Shown: positions 1 through 6,356 of the stretch, one piece after another
How positions within the stretch are numbered: the stretch's first letter is position 1
Layout: every line of letters starts with the position of its first letter
Assembly (NCBI GenBank): GCA_964570205.1
Contig: CAZMXI010000181.1
Coordinates: 1 to 9,579 of the forward strand
DNA: 9,579 bases
Source of the DNA: CAZMXI01 sp964570205
GTDB taxonomy: Bacteria; Planctomycetota; Phycisphaerae; Tepidisphaerales; Tepidisphaeraceae
Direction: 5' to 3'
Made by a program: the position numbers and the translations under genes
Notes under the pieces: generated by a model
Databases searched by the model: none
Seen by the model: only the letters and a program-made list of their open reading frames with translations
What the model was told of the DNA's origin: nothing

Positions 1-23
1 CCCAGGAACGTGGAATAAGCGAT

Positions 24-28
24 AGGAG
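24..28 (+). promoter_or_regulatory. Ribosome binding site of the sugar-binding protein gene
   Basis: An AGGAG Shine-Dalgarno core lies here. It is only 1 nt before the ATG at 30 but 7 nt before the in-frame ATG at 36, so it favours the second ATG as the true start. Confidence 0.6.
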
Positions 29-35
29 TATGCCG

Positions 36-962
36 ATGGTTCGAAAAGGAATGATGCTTGCGTTTGCGGTGTTGGCGGTTCTCGGCGGCTGCAAGAAAGA
101 GGACAACCGGCCGAAGGTCGTGCTTCTGATGAAGTCGCTGGCCAATGAGTTCTTCAAGACAATGGAGGACGGCGCCAAAGCCCACCATTTCGCTCACTCG
201 GCTGATTACGAGCTGATCGCCCAGGGCATCAAGGATGAGCAGGATGTCAAGGGGCAGTCGGACATCGTCGAGTCGATGATCAACCAGCGGGTGAATGCCA
301 TCGTCATCGCGCCGGCCGACTCCAAAGCGCTGGTGCCCGTGTGCAAGAAGGCGATCGACGCCGGCATCATCGTCGTCAACATCGACAACAAGTTCGACGA
401 AGCGGCGCTGGCCGAGAAGAACGTCAATATCCCGTTTGTGGGCCCCAACAACCGCGAGGGGGCCCGCTTGGCCGCCAAGCATCTGGCGAAGAAGCTGAAA
501 GCCGGCGACGAGGTCATCATCATCGAGGGCCTGCGCGGCGCGTTCAATGCTGAGCAGCGGCGGCTGGGCTTTGAGGATGCCATGAAGGCGGCGGGGATGA
601 AGATGCTGCCGCCACAGTCGGCCCGCTGGGAAGTCGATCCCGCGGCGAAGATCGTCGGCGCCCTGCTGCCGGCCCAGCCTCACCTCAAGGCGATTCTATG
701 TGCCAACGATAACATGGCATTGGGTGCTATCAGCGCGCTGCGGCAAGCGGGTCGCGAGGGGGTGTTGGTCATTGGCTTCGACAACATTTCCGCGGTCCAA
801 CAGCTTATCAAGGATGGCCGCGTCCTTTGCACTGTCGACCAGTACGCGGACCAGATTGCCGTTTTCGGCATCCAGCACGCTCTCCAGATTCACCGGACCA
901 AGGAAGTCCCGGGTGACAAGCAGACGCCGGTCGATCTGGTCAGTGCGGAGACATTGAAGTGA
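36..962 (+). CDS. RbsB-type sugar ABC transporter substrate-binding lipoprotein
   Basis: This is the periplasmic sugar-binding component of an ABC importer, of the ribose/allose-binding (Peripla_BP_4) family, about 308 aa. A short basic N-terminus and a hydrophobic stretch lead to a lipobox, VLGGC, so the mature protein should start at a lipid-modified Cys, followed by the charged linker KKED. The two-lobe fold shows typical family segments: SLANEFF near the start (compare the NxFF sugar-stacking motif of RbsB), APADSKALVP, VNIDNKFD, IIEGLRG, an Arg in AEQRRLGF, CANDNMALGA, VIGFDN and VDQYADQI. The Asp-Arg pair of ribose-binding protein is Asp-Asn here, and the text reads rather more like allose-binding protein, so the sugar cannot be fixed. 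An ATG at 30 is also in frame, but the Shine-Dalgarno spacing favours 36. The ATPase and permease genes follow on the same strand. Confidence 0.93.
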   Translation: MVRKGMMLAFAVLAVLGGCKKEDNRPKVVLLMKSLANEFFKTMEDGAKAHHFAHSADYELIAQGIKDEQDVKGQSDIVESMINQRVNAIVIAPADSKALVPVCKKAIDAGIIVVNIDNKFDEAALAEKNVNIPFVGPNNREGARLAAKHLAKKLKAGDEVIIIEGLRGAFNAEQRRLGFEDAMKAAGMKMLPPQSARWEVDPAAKIVGALLPAQPHLKAILCANDNMALGAISALRQAGREGVLVIGFDNISAVQQLIKDGRVLCTVDQYADQIAVFGIQHALQIHRTKEVPGDKQTPVDLVSAETLK

Positions 963-965
963 ATT

Positions 966-1055
966 GTGCCGCACCTTCGGCCGGACTCGGTCGTATGGGC
1001 TGGTTGAGGGTGTGCCGTGGCACCGACCGAAATGGGGCGTACAGTGCCGAGGCAC
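966..1055. repeat. Cluster of short GTGCC/GGCAC palindromes in the spacer between the binding-protein and ATPase genes
   Basis: The 135-bp spacer holds two near-identical interrupted palindromes: GTGCCGTGGCAC at 1012-1023 and GTGCCGAGGCAC at 1044-1055. Their starts are 32 bp apart, about three helical turns. A shorter relative, GTGCCGCAC, lies at 966-974. A separate inverted repeat pairs TCGGTCG (987-993) with CGACCGA (1024-1030) around the first full palindrome. These could be operator sites or small RNA hairpins that tune ATPase expression relative to the binding protein. GC-rich DNA gives such matches by chance, so a function is only a possibility. Confidence 0.35.
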
Positions 1056-1097
1056 GCCTTCGTTCTGTTGTCTCCAATCGTTAGAAGCCGCGAATCC

Positions 1098-2618
1098 ATG
1101 CCACTCCTCCTGTCCATTCAGAGTGTGAGCAAGAGCTTTCCAGGCGTCCAGGCATTGACCGAGGCATCGCTGGAAATTCGCCAGGGCGAGGTTCACGCGC
1201 TGGTCGGCGAGAACGGGGCCGGCAAAAGCACGCTTTGCCGGATCATCTGCGGCCTGTACCAGCCCGAGGCCGGACGGATGCTCCTCCAAGACCAGACCTA
1301 TGCACCCACCACCCGCCACAATGCCGAATCGCTCGGCGTGGCGATGGTCATGCAGGAACTGAACCTTGTTCCCACGCTGACCGTTGCCGAGAACATCTTC
1401 CTGCGCCGAATGCCGCGGCGGTTCGGGATCATCGACTACCGGAGTATGAACCAGGAAGCGACCGACATCCTGGGCGTGCTGGGCCTGACGGACATCGATC
1501 CAATCCACAAGGTTGAAACGCTTGGCGTCGGCCAGCAGCAGATGGTCGAGATCGCCTCGGTGCTCTCCCGGCGATGCCGCCTGCTGATCCTGGATGAACC
1601 CACAGCAGCGCTGACGCATCGGGAAACAGACCGGCTTTTTGAGCAGGTAGCGCGGCTGAAGCAGGCCGGCGTGGCGATCCTCTATGTGTCGCATCGCATG
1701 GAGGAGATCAAGCGGATCGCCGACAGCATCAGCGTGCTGCGCGACGGCCGGCACATCGCCACCAGAGACGCCGAGTCAATCACGTTCGATGAATTGGTCC
1801 GGTTGATGGTCGGAAGGGAACTGCGTGAAACGGCGCCAAGACAGAACCGTCCCGGGGCGGTAGCGCTGCGCGTTGAAGGTCTGTGCCGCGGAACCGCCGT
1901 CCGCGATGTCTCTTTTGAGTTGCGGAGGGGAGAGATTCTCGGCTTTGCGGGGCTCATGGGGTCGGGCCGGACAGAGACGATGCGTCTGATATTCGGGGCC
2001 GATCGCCGAGACGCCGGGTGCATCTACCTGTATGGATCGGCAACGCCCGCGATCATCCGACAACCCCGTGACGCCGTGCGGCAGGGGATTGCGCTGCTGA
2101 CCGAGGACCGCAAGCATCAGGGGCTTCTGCTGCCTCTGAGCATCTACGCGAACACCACCTTGACCAACCTGCCGGGCGTGTCGATGTGGCGCACACTGCT
2201 CCGCCCGGAAGCCGAGCGTTGCTCCGCCCGTGCGCTGGCAGATGGGCTTTCATTGCGGCGCCGCAACGTCAACCAGGCGGTTCTGGAGTTGTCGGGCGGG
2301 AACCAACAGAAGGTCGTCATCGCCAAGTGGCTGTATCGCGACTGCGACATCCTGATTTTCGACGAGCCGACGCGCGGCATTGACATCGGCGCCAAGTTCG
2401 AGGTGTATCGACTCCTGTCAAATCTGGCCCATCGCGGCAAGGCGGTTCTCATCGTGTCGAGCGATCTGCCGGAGTTGCTGATGATCTGTGACCGCATCGC
2501 GGTGATGTCGGCCGGTCGGCTGCACAAGGTCTTCGCGCGGGATGAGTTCACACAGGATGTGATCATGTCGGCCGCGCTCGCAGGTCACATGAATGTCCAG
2601 GAGGGCATTGCCACCTGA
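1098..2618 (+). CDS. RbsA-type sugar ABC transporter ATP-binding protein (two ATPase domains)
   Basis: This cytoplasmic subunit hydrolyses ATP to drive sugar import through the adjacent permease. The start at ATG 1098 gives 506 aa, close to the roughly 500 aa of RbsA/MglA/XylG proteins. An in-frame GTG at 1017 would add 27 residues unlike the family. The first ATPase domain has Walker A GENGAGKST (37-45), Q-loop Gln86, signature LGVGQQQ (142-148), Walker B LLILDEPTAAL (162-172) and switch His199. The second domain has the degenerate P-loop GLMGSGRTE (285-293), signature LSGGNQQK (398-405), Walker B LIFDEP (419-424) and SSD in place of the switch His, all usual for this family, where one site is catalytically weak. 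No strong Shine-Dalgarno is seen before 1098. The permease gene starts directly after the stop codon. Confidence 0.95.
   Translation: MPLLLSIQSVSKSFPGVQALTEASLEIRQGEVHALVGENGAGKSTLCRIICGLYQPEAGRMLLQDQTYAPTTRHNAESLGVAMVMQELNLVPTLTVAENIFLRRMPRRFGIIDYRSMNQEATDILGVLGLTDIDPIHKVETLGVGQQQMVEIASVLSRRCRLLILDEPTAALTHRETDRLFEQVARLKQAGVAILYVSHRMEEIKRIADSISVLRDGRHIATRDAESITFDELVRLMVGRELRETAPRQNRPGAVALRVEGLCRGTAVRDVSFELRRGEILGFAGLMGSGRTETMRLIFGADRRDAGCIYLYGSATPAIIRQPRDAVRQGIALLTEDRKHQGLLLPLSIYANTTLTNLPGVSMWRTLLRPEAERCSARALADGLSLRRRNVNQAVLELSGGNQQKVVIAKWLYRDCDILIFDEPTRGIDIGAKFEVYRLLSNLAHRGKAVLIVSSDLPELLMICDRIAVMSAGRLHKVFARDEFTQDVIMSAALAGHMNVQEGIAT
2599..2604 (+). promoter_or_regulatory. Ribosome binding site of the permease gene, inside the end of the ATPase gene
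   Basis: A full AGGAGG lies in the last codons of the ATPase gene, 14 nt before the TTG at 2619 and 26 nt before the ATG at 2631. The spacing is long even for the TTG. It supports translational coupling and favours the TTG over the ATG, without settling the start. Confidence 0.45.
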
Positions 2619-3632
2619 TTGTCGGATGCCATGACCAACTCACCATCGACACTTGCGCGCGTCGCTCACTCCCGCCGGCCTTTCGTTCAGATTCGGAAGG
2701 TGATGTACGAGTACCTGGGGTTGATCCTGGTGCTGGCCGGGCTGATCATTCTCTTCTCAATTCTGTCGCCCCATTTCTTCACCAGGGGCACATTCATCAA
2801 CATCGCCAACCAGATCCCTTCGGTGACCATCGTGACGATCGGGATGACCTATGTCCTGATCATCGCGGGGATCGATCTTTCGGTGGGATCCGTGCTGGCA
2901 CTGTGCAGCGCCGTCGTGGGCGTGCTGATGGTGCAGAAGGGGGCGCCGTATCCCGTGGTGGCGTTGGCGGCGATTGGGGTTGGGCTTGCGTGCGGGCTGT
3001 TCAACGGCGTTGTGACGGTCGCGTGGGCACTGCCATCGTTCATCGTGACGCTGGGCATGATGGAGATCGCGCGAGGTGGAACGCATTACATCGCCGAATC
3101 GCGAACCCAGTACATCGGCTCGGCCGCGGGGTTCATCGCTTCGACGCCGGTGCTCGGGCTGGCGCTGCATTTCTACATCGCAATCGCGGCGGTGATCTGC
3201 GGGCAGTTCGTACTGTCGCGGACGGTCTTCGGTCGATACATGGTGGCGGTTGGAACCAACGAGGAAGCGGTGCGGCTGTCGGGGGTCGATCCTCGGCCGG
3301 TGAAGATCGCCGTGTTCGCCGTCACAGGCATGCTGGTGGCCCTGGCGGCACTGATTGACACGGCCATCATCGAGTCGGCCGATCCCAACATGGGCAATGG
3401 GCTGGAACTTAAAGCGATCGCCGCCGCCGTCATCGGGGGCACGAGCCTGATGGGTGGACGCGGCTCGGTGATTCGCTCATTCCTGGGGGTCCTGATCATT
3501 CAGGTCCTGAGCGACGGGCTGGTGCAGCTCGGCGCGGGTGATCAGACCAAGCGCATCGTCACGGGCTTCGTCATTATTGCGGCCGCGGTGCTGGACTTCT
3601 ACCGCCGAAGATGGTCACATCGAATCGCCTGA
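2619..3632 (+). CDS. RbsC-type sugar ABC transporter permease
   Basis: This integral membrane permease (BPD_transp_2 family) should form the sugar channel as a dimer with the ATPase. It is 337 aa from the TTG start; E. coli RbsC is about 320 aa. The first 28 or so residues are a polar cytoplasmic leader. They are followed by a run of hydrophobic segments, for example around residues 32-50, 66-85, 88-105, 112-135, 140-150, 182-200, 228-248, 265-278, 286-305 and 312-326. Family hallmarks are GIDLSVGSVLAL (84-95), TLGMMEIARG (144-153), NEEAVRLSG (214-222) and AAVIGGTSLMGGRGS (269-283). TTG at 2619 touches the ATPase stop codon; ATG at 2631 is the alternative and would shorten the protein by 4 residues. 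It is the last gene of the transporter operon. Confidence 0.93.
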   Translation: MSDAMTNSPSTLARVAHSRRPFVQIRKVMYEYLGLILVLAGLIILFSILSPHFFTRGTFINIANQIPSVTIVTIGMTYVLIIAGIDLSVGSVLALCSAVVGVLMVQKGAPYPVVALAAIGVGLACGLFNGVVTVAWALPSFIVTLGMMEIARGGTHYIAESRTQYIGSAAGFIASTPVLGLALHFYIAIAAVICGQFVLSRTVFGRYMVAVGTNEEAVRLSGVDPRPVKIAVFAVTGMLVALAALIDTAIIESADPNMGNGLELKAIAAAVIGGTSLMGGRGSVIRSFLGVLIIQVLSDGLVQLGAGDQTKRIVTGFVIIAAAVLDFYRRRWSHRIA

Positions 3633-3653
3633 CCTTATGCGAGGACCGGATAA

Positions 3654-3687
3654 AGGGTGACCGCGTCGTTGCCCACCTTGTCACCCT
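3654..3687. repeat. 8-bp perfect inverted repeat overlapping the dapL promoter
   Basis: AGGGTGAC (3654-3661) and its exact complement GTCACCCT (3680-3687) are separated by 18 nt. The right arm covers the -35 element of the promoter before dapL. It lies 21 nt after the permease stop codon and could form an RNA hairpin ending the transporter transcript, but no T-run follows. The alternative is a repressor operator for the dapL operon. Confidence 0.45.
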
Positions 3688-3706
3688 GTACCAACGCCTT
3701 TAGAAT
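3678..3706 (+). promoter_or_regulatory. Sigma70-like promoter of the dapL-folK-panC operon
   Basis: TTGTCA (3678-3683) and TAGAAT (3701-3706) match the -35 and -10 consensus at 5 of 6 positions each, with an ideal 17-bp spacer. Transcription would start near 3713, leaving a leader of about 38 nt before the ATG at 3751. The position at the border between the transporter and biosynthetic genes fits an operon promoter. It is predicted from sequence only. Confidence 0.65.
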
Positions 3707-3750
3707 CGATTTCTTCATTGGAGATTTGTGCGAAGGATGCAGGCAGGCTC

Positions 3751-4998
3751 ATGAGCGACTCCTATATTCAGAATCTATTTGCAGAGCGCATCGGCGGAAG
3801 CGGATACGGCAAGGGAACCGCGATCTACAAGTTCGAGAAGATCAAGCGAGCCAAGCGGGCAGCACTGGCAGCCAATCCCGGGGCGGAACTGATCGACCTC
3901 GGCGTCGGCGAGCCCGACGAGATGGCGTTTGACGTTTCCGTGGACGCCCTATGCGCAGCAGCGCGGAGGCCGGAGAACCGCGGATATGCCGACAACGGCG
4001 GAATGGCTTATCGCGAGGCTGCCGCCCGTTGGATGGGGAACGTCTGCGGTGTCGAGGGGCTCGACCCCGCAATCAACATCTGTCACTCGATTGGATCGAA
4101 GGCAGCCCTGTCGATCCTGCCAGCCTGCTTCATCAATCCGGGTGACGTGGCTTTGATGACAGTGCCGGGATATCCGGTGTTCGGAACCCATGCCAAGTAC
4201 TACGGTGGCGAGGTGTATAACCTTCCGCTGCTTGACCGCAACGGGTTCCTCCCGGATCTGGGCAGCATCCCTGCCGAGGTGCTCCGCCGGGCCAAGACTC
4301 TGGTGATCAACTATCCCAACAACCCCACCGGGGCGTCGGCCACGCCCGAGTTCTTTGCGGGCGTTGTGGCGTTTGCGAAGAGGCACGACATCGTGGTGAT
4401 CCACGATGCGGCCTATGCCGCTCTGGTGTTCGAAGGCCGACCCTCGTCCTTCCTGGCCACGCCAGGCGCGATGGATGTCGGCATCGAGCTGCACTCGATG
4501 AGCAAGGGCTTCAACATGACCGGCTGGCGCCTTGGGTTCGCGGTGGGCAATCCGCTGATCGTCAAGGCTTATGCGGACGTGAAGGATAACACGGACTCCG
4601 GGCAGTTCCTGGCGATCCAGGAGGCCTGCGCGGCGTCTCTGGACCAGCCAGCCATCACTCAACGGATCGCCGCCAAATATTCCCGGCGCATGGACGGGCT
4701 GGTGGGCGTGCTGAACCGTTTGGGCTTCAACGCCCGCAAGCCAAAGGGATCGTTTTTCTTGTATGTGCGGGCGCCCAAGGCGGCCATCAACCGTAACGGT
4801 CAGCGCGTGCCCTTTGACAGTGGCGAGGCTTTCAGCCAGTGGATGATCACCGAGAAGCTGGTCAGCACGGTACCGTGGGATGATGCGGGGGCCTATGTGC
4901 GTTTCAGCGTGACATTCGTGGCCGAAGACCAGGGGGATGAGCAGCGCGTGCTGGGCGAGCTGGCCAACCGGCTGGAAACCAGCAGATTCGAGTTTTAG
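3751..4998 (+). CDS. dapL: LL-diaminopimelate aminotransferase (class I/II PLP aminotransferase)
   Basis: The enzyme should convert tetrahydrodipicolinate plus glutamate to LL-diaminopimelate in one PLP-dependent step, bypassing the succinylase/acetylase enzymes, and so feed lysine and peptidoglycan synthesis in the cytoplasm. The protein is 415 aa, the family's usual size. It shows the fold-type I pattern: LIDLGVGEPDE (47-57), NYPNNPTGA (187-195), HDAAYA (218-223, with the PLP-contacting Asp219 and Tyr222), the Schiff-base Lys252 in SMSKGFNMTGWR, and the carboxylate-binding Arg384 in YVRFS. The stretch VKDNTDSGQFLAIQ (277-290) is characteristic of DapL rather than aspartate aminotransferases. 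The ATG at 3751 is preferred to a TTG at 3718, which would sit only about 5 nt after the predicted transcription start. Shine-Dalgarno-like AAGGA (3733-3737) and GGCAGG (3742-3747) precede it. It opens the operon with folK and panC. A related aminotransferase of other specificity is possible but less likely. Confidence 0.85.
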   Translation: MSDSYIQNLFAERIGGSGYGKGTAIYKFEKIKRAKRAALAANPGAELIDLGVGEPDEMAFDVSVDALCAAARRPENRGYADNGGMAYREAAARWMGNVCGVEGLDPAINICHSIGSKAALSILPACFINPGDVALMTVPGYPVFGTHAKYYGGEVYNLPLLDRNGFLPDLGSIPAEVLRRAKTLVINYPNNPTGASATPEFFAGVVAFAKRHDIVVIHDAAYAALVFEGRPSSFLATPGAMDVGIELHSMSKGFNMTGWRLGFAVGNPLIVKAYADVKDNTDSGQFLAIQEACAASLDQPAITQRIAAKYSRRMDGLVGVLNRLGFNARKPKGSFFLYVRAPKAAINRNGQRVPFDSGEAFSQWMITEKLVSTVPWDDAGAYVRFSVTFVAEDQGDEQRVLGELANRLETSRFEF

Positions 4999-5000
4999 CC

Positions 5001-5510
5001 ATGCCGAATCACAGCAAGACAACAGCCTACATCGCCCTGGGATCCAATGTGGGAATACGCGAGGCCAACCTGCGCCGGGCGCTGGCCATTCTGGTTGAGA
5101 CGCCGCTGATCGAGGTACGGCGCATCTCTTCATTCTACGACAACCCCGCGGTGGGAGGGCCTGACGCCGCACCGGATTTCGTGAACGCCGTCGCGGAAGT
5201 GCAGACCACACTGTCGGCCACTTCGCTCATGAAGAAACTGCTGGAGATCGAACAGCAGATGGGGCGCGTCCGCCGTGAGCGGTGGGAGCCGCGCGTCATC
5301 GATCTGGACCTGCTGCTCTATGGCAACAACATCATTTCGGGTCATGACCTGATTGTGCCGCACCCGCTCATGCACGAACGGAAGTTCGTTTTGCGCCCGC
5401 TGGCCGAGATCGCGCCCACTGCCGTGCACCCCACGCTTCAGATGACGGTCAGCGGGCTGCTCGATGCGTTGAACAGGCACGAATCCGGCCAGGCGATGAC
5501 ATCCGACTGA
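5001..5510 (+). CDS. folK: 2-amino-4-hydroxy-6-hydroxymethyldihydropteridine pyrophosphokinase
   Basis: This cytoplasmic enzyme (HPPK) transfers pyrophosphate from ATP to 6-hydroxymethyl-7,8-dihydropterin, the step before dihydropteroate synthase in folate synthesis. It is 169 aa, normal for single-domain FolK. Diagnostic motifs are YIALGSNVG (10-18), SSFYDNPAVGG (43-53), DFVNAV (59-64) with the conserved Asn, and the signature RWEPRVIDLDLLLYG (94-108) with the two Mg-binding Asp residues 101 and 103. HPLMHERKFVLRPLAE (121-136) completes the substrate pocket. The gene begins 2 nt after the dapL stop codon without a clear Shine-Dalgarno, so its translation is probably coupled to dapL. Confidence 0.95.
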   Translation: MPNHSKTTAYIALGSNVGIREANLRRALAILVETPLIEVRRISSFYDNPAVGGPDAAPDFVNAVAEVQTTLSATSLMKKLLEIEQQMGRVRRERWEPRVIDLDLLLYGNNIISGHDLIVPHPLMHERKFVLRPLAEIAPTAVHPTLQMTVSGLLDALNRHESGQAMTSD

Positions 5511-5518
5511 AAGGCATC

Positions 5519-6355
5519 ATGAAAGTCCTTCGCACCATCGCCGAGGTCCGCCAGGAACGATCCTGTCTGGGGAAGCTCGCCCTCGTGCCCACGATGGGCG
5601 CGTTGCACACCGGGCACCTTTCGCTCATCGACATCGCGCGACAGCACGCCGACCACGTGGCGGTCAGCATCTTCGTGAATCCCACACAGTTCGGCCCGCG
5701 GGAGGACTTCGCGGCCTATCCCCGTCCCATCGTGGCCGACCTGGCCCAATGCGAGCAGGCAGGGGTCGACGTGGCGTTTCACCCGAGCGTCGAGGAGATG
5801 TACCCGCCCGGCCGGATGGAGATTGCCATCGACCTGCCCCAGCTCACGGGAACGCTCGAGGGCGCGAAACGCCCAGGGCACTTCAAGGGCGTGTGCCAAG
5901 TCGTCGCCAAGCTCTTCAACATCTGCATGCCCGACGTGGCGTGCTTCGGGCAGAAGGACTACCAGCAGCTTCGCGTGATCACGGCGATGGTCGAAGCCTT
6001 GGACTGGCCGATCCGGATCATCTCCTGTCCCACTGTGCGCGAGCCCGACGGACTCGCCATGTCGAGCCGCAACGCATACCTGTCGCCGGAGGAGCGGGAC
6101 AAGGCCCTGTGCATCAGCCGGGCATTGCGCGCCGCCGAAGACCAGGTGAGAGCCGGATACCGCTCCACAGCGCGGCTTATGACGACCATGCAACACATTA
6201 TCCTTGAACAACGTCTGCTCTTGGATTACGTCGCGGCGGTGGACCCGGCAACGTTCAAGCCTGTCCATGAGATCGCCGGGCCGACCCTGCTGGCCGTCGC
6301 AGCGCGCGTGGGGTCAACCCGGCTGATCGACAACACCATCGTCGAGCCCGCCTGA
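5519..6355 (+). CDS. panC: Pantothenate synthetase (pantoate--beta-alanine ligase)
   Basis: PanC joins pantoate and beta-alanine with ATP through a pantoyl-adenylate, the last step of vitamin B5 synthesis for coenzyme A. It is 278 aa, the usual length. The N-terminal nucleotidyltransferase domain has PTMGALHTGH (24-33) with the HxGH-type ATP motif, FVNPTQFG (52-59), RPGHFKGV (118-125), FGQKDYQQ (143-150) and the KMSKS-like segment REPDGLAMSSRN (174-185). The remaining part is the smaller C-terminal lid domain. GAAAGG at 5509-5514, overlapping the folK stop, is the ribosome binding site. The gene follows folK by 8 nt and ends the operon. Its stop codon lies one base from the stop of the convergent UXS gene. 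No panB or panD is seen nearby. Confidence 0.96.
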   Translation: MKVLRTIAEVRQERSCLGKLALVPTMGALHTGHLSLIDIARQHADHVAVSIFVNPTQFGPREDFAAYPRPIVADLAQCEQAGVDVAFHPSVEEMYPPGRMEIAIDLPQLTGTLEGAKRPGHFKGVCQVVAKLFNICMPDVACFGQKDYQQLRVITAMVEALDWPIRIISCPTVREPDGLAMSSRNAYLSPEERDKALCISRALRAAEDQVRAGYRSTARLMTTMQHIILEQRLLLDYVAAVDPATFKPVHEIAGPTLLAVAARVGSTRLIDNTIVEPA

Positions 6356-6356
6356 T

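Noticed and set aside
1..29. End of an upstream gene before the binding protein
   Set aside because: Stop triplets TAA and TAG occur here, but 29 bases are too few to recognise any coding sequence.
1017..1097. N-terminal extension of the ATPase from a GTG at 1017
   Set aside because: The added 27 residues do not resemble the RbsA family, the GTG falls inside a palindrome, and ATG 1098 gives the expected length.
696..1754. Minus-strand open frame of about 352 codons spanning the binding-protein end and the ATPase start
   Set aside because: It overlaps two strongly supported genes and the spacer; no domain or ribosome binding site is seen.
3718..3750. N-terminal extension of DapL from a TTG at 3718
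   Set aside because: It would begin about 5 nt after the predicted transcription start with no ribosome binding site; ATG 3751 fits better.
3949..5211. Long open frame on the minus strand opposite dapL and folK (about 420 codons)
   Set aside because: It lies over two well-recognised genes; the product looks like low-complexity Arg/His/Gly-rich shadow sequence without any family motif. GC-rich codon bias leaves few stops in this frame.
5438..6268. Minus-strand open frame of about 276 codons opposite panC
   Set aside because: Shadow of panC, whose motifs are all intact on the plus strand.
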